A stretch of 64,000 bases of DNA from Nocardia sp. NBC_00403 (GTDB lineage Bacteria; Actinomycetota; Actinomycetes; Mycobacteriales; Mycobacteriaceae): assembly GCF_036046055.1 (NCBI RefSeq), contig NZ_CP107939.1:5952001-6016000 (forward strand). Reading direction: 5' to 3'. A program made the translations under genes and the position numbers. A model generated the notes under the pieces. That model saw only the letters and a program-made list of their open reading frames with translations, did no database searches and was not told the origin of the DNA. How positions within the stretch are numbered: position 1 is the first letter of the stretch; the number at the start of each line of letters is the position of its first letter. This document shows, piece after piece, positions 62,763-64,000 of the stretch.

Positions 62763-63935
62763 ATGAACCACAAACTCTGGTTGCTCGGTCGGGTCGCCAC
62801 AGTCGGTGGTCATGTGCTGCGCGAGAAGATCACCCGACCGAAGGCCAGGAGCGTCGGCGATGTCCCCGCCTCAGGTGCCGCGATCACCGCCCAATGGCTG
62901 ACGGCTGTTCTGTGTCGCGATGTCGCCGATGCCGAGGTCGTCGCGTTCAGCACCACCAACGGCAGCAGCGGCACGTCCACGCGGGCGGCGATTCGCGTCG
63001 AATACAACGAAGCAGGCACACAGGCCGGTCTGCCGACCGAACTGTTCGCGAAGACCACCACGTCCTTCAGCCAGCGCATGTTGCTCGGTGGCGGAAAAAT
63101 GATCGACGGCGAAACCCGCTTCTTCATGGACTTACGCCCCCAGGTCGAGCTGGAGGCGCCGCTCGGCTATTGGGGCACCTTCGATTCGTCGTCGTGGCGG
63201 TCCATTGTGCTGATGGAAGACGTTGCCGCAACTCGAGGCGCGGTGTTCATCGAGCCGAACGCCCCGATCGCCCGGACCCAGATCGAAGATCTGGTCCGCA
63301 ATCTCGCCCGACTACACGGCACCTTCTGGGAGCATCCGTCGATCGCTACTCTGAAGAACCCCAATGATTTCCTCGCCGCCATCCGGTCCTCGATCGATAT
63401 GAAGGGTCGCTGCGCGGTCGGCATGGAGCGAGCCGAAGCGGTGATACCCGAGACCCTCTACGGTCAGAGCGAACGGTTGTGGGCCGGCGTCGAGCGGGCG
63501 ATCGACATCGCGACCAACGATATGCCGCAGACGTTGCTGCACGGCGACCCACACATCGGACAGACCTACGTGACCAGCGACGGCCGCATGGGATTCGCCG
63601 ACTGGCAGGTGGTGATGCACGGCGGCTGGGCCCATGACTTCGCGTACACCGTCAACTCGGGCTGCGAGCCCGAAGACCGGCGCGCGTGGGACCGTGAACT
63701 ACTCGAGCTCTACCTCGACGAGCTCGCACGCGCCGGCGGCAAAGCGCCGTCCTTCGACGATGCCTGGCTGGCCTATCGGCAGCAGTCCATGTTCGCCTAC
63801 GCGGCCTGGGCATTCACCATCGGCCGAGCGGTGTACCAGCCCAAGATGCAAACGGACGAAACCTGTTTGACGTTGTTGAAGCGAATCGCCACCGCCCTGG
63901 ACGATCACGATTCGCTGGGCGCCCTCGGCGTCTGA
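62763..63935 (+). CDS. APH/EcKinase-like phosphotransferase
   Basis: A 390-residue protein kinase-fold phosphotransferase with the catalytic loop LLHGDPHIGQ and the metal Asp in MGFADWQVV, as in the aminoglycoside phosphotransferase/choline kinase group and the ecdysteroid-kinase-like subset common in Nocardia and Mycobacterium. The ATG at 62763 has GAGGT upstream; the frame is open further upstream without homology. The substrate is unknown, and drug resistance should not be assumed. Confidence 0.88.
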   Translation: MNHKLWLLGRVATVGGHVLREKITRPKARSVGDVPASGAAITAQWLTAVLCRDVADAEVVAFSTTNGSSGTSTRAAIRVEYNEAGTQAGLPTELFAKTTTSFSQRMLLGGGKMIDGETRFFMDLRPQVELEAPLGYWGTFDSSSWRSIVLMEDVAATRGAVFIEPNAPIARTQIEDLVRNLARLHGTFWEHPSIATLKNPNDFLAAIRSSIDMKGRCAVGMERAEAVIPETLYGQSERLWAGVERAIDIATNDMPQTLLHGDPHIGQTYVTSDGRMGFADWQVVMHGGWAHDFAYTVNSGCEPEDRRAWDRELLELYLDELARAGGKAPSFDDAWLAYRQQSMFAYAAWAFTIGRAVYQPKMQTDETCLTLLKRIATALDDHDSLGALGV

Positions 63936-64000
63936 CGAACCGCCGCCCGACTCGGTCATCGGACAGAGCAGTACCCGCCGCCGCCGGGTGCCGCTCTCGA

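Noticed and set aside
62763..63935. Aminoglycoside resistance gene
   Set aside because: Only the general phosphotransferase fold and catalytic loop are seen; this subset is common in actinobacteria with unrelated substrates.

Overview
The window is high-GC actinobacterial DNA. Gene density, strong G/C third-position bias, frequent GTG starts, 4-nt ATGA/GTGA overlaps and the gene families present (ectoine operon, BTAD/NB-ARC regulator, roadblock proteins, Erm methylase, group 1h hydrogenase) fit Nocardia or a close relative in the Mycobacteriales. This assignment is inferred from content; no rRNA or tRNA gene was seen.

Layout. 0-3 kb: the 3' part of a CHAP-domain protein, a possible 26-residue peptide gene, a membrane protein and a divergent GlxA-type regulator. 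3-18.4 kb: one long leftward [NiFe]-hydrogenase locus in transcription order hypA, hypB, hhyS, hhyL, NifU-Rieske protein, DUF5947, DUF6084, a 470-residue protein, a 39-residue membrane peptide, maturation protease, a second hypC, hypF, hypC, hypD, hypE, nickel permease, DUF6390. It looks like a complete high-affinity (actinobacterial, group 1h/5) hydrogenase with nickel uptake, cofactor assembly and processing. A perfect CRP-type palindrome sits 40 bp upstream of hhyS. 18.5-23.8 kb: an SDR, a 1048-residue SARP/AfsR-like regulator and an FAD monooxygenase, with matching 11-bp-spaced heptamer repeats in both intergenic regions. 23.8-28.1 kb: an FMN reductase and three luciferase-like oxidoreductases.

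28.2-29.9 kb: an array of five ATACC-N4-GGTAT palindromes ahead of a roadblock/LC7 operon (three roadblock proteins and a coupled 38-residue ORF, without the GTPase and kinase of a conservon). 29.9-38 kb: assorted oxidoreductases, an XRE regulator, a class IV aminotransferase, a PP2C phosphatase and a possible ADP-ribosyltransferase-fold protein. 38.0-38.9 kb: what looks like a deletion scar joining the C-terminal ends of a MarR regulator and a membrane protein. 39.4-47.2 kb: hemerythrin, a Q/N/P repeat protein with Sel1-like C-terminus, a NADAR protein, an erm methylase with leader ORF, a membrane Ser/Thr kinase with DFN in place of DFG, and two coupled genes of unknown function. 47.2-50.4 kb: ectABCD (ectoine and hydroxyectoine). 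50.5-52.4 kb: a two-component system.

52.6-59.1 kb is a compact general-stress island: a SigB/SigF-family sigma factor, two RsbW-like anti-sigma proteins, a PAS-ANTAR protein, two CsbD-like proteins, two lipoproteins, a DUF6328-type membrane protein, a Pro-rich peptide and an unknown small protein. At least eight of its promoter regions carry G(T/A)TT-N15/16-GGGTA, so the sigma factor probably controls the island and itself. 59.1-64 kb: a decayed FAD-Rieske oxidoreductase, a P-loop kinase-like protein, an amino-acid permease and an APH-like phosphotransferase.
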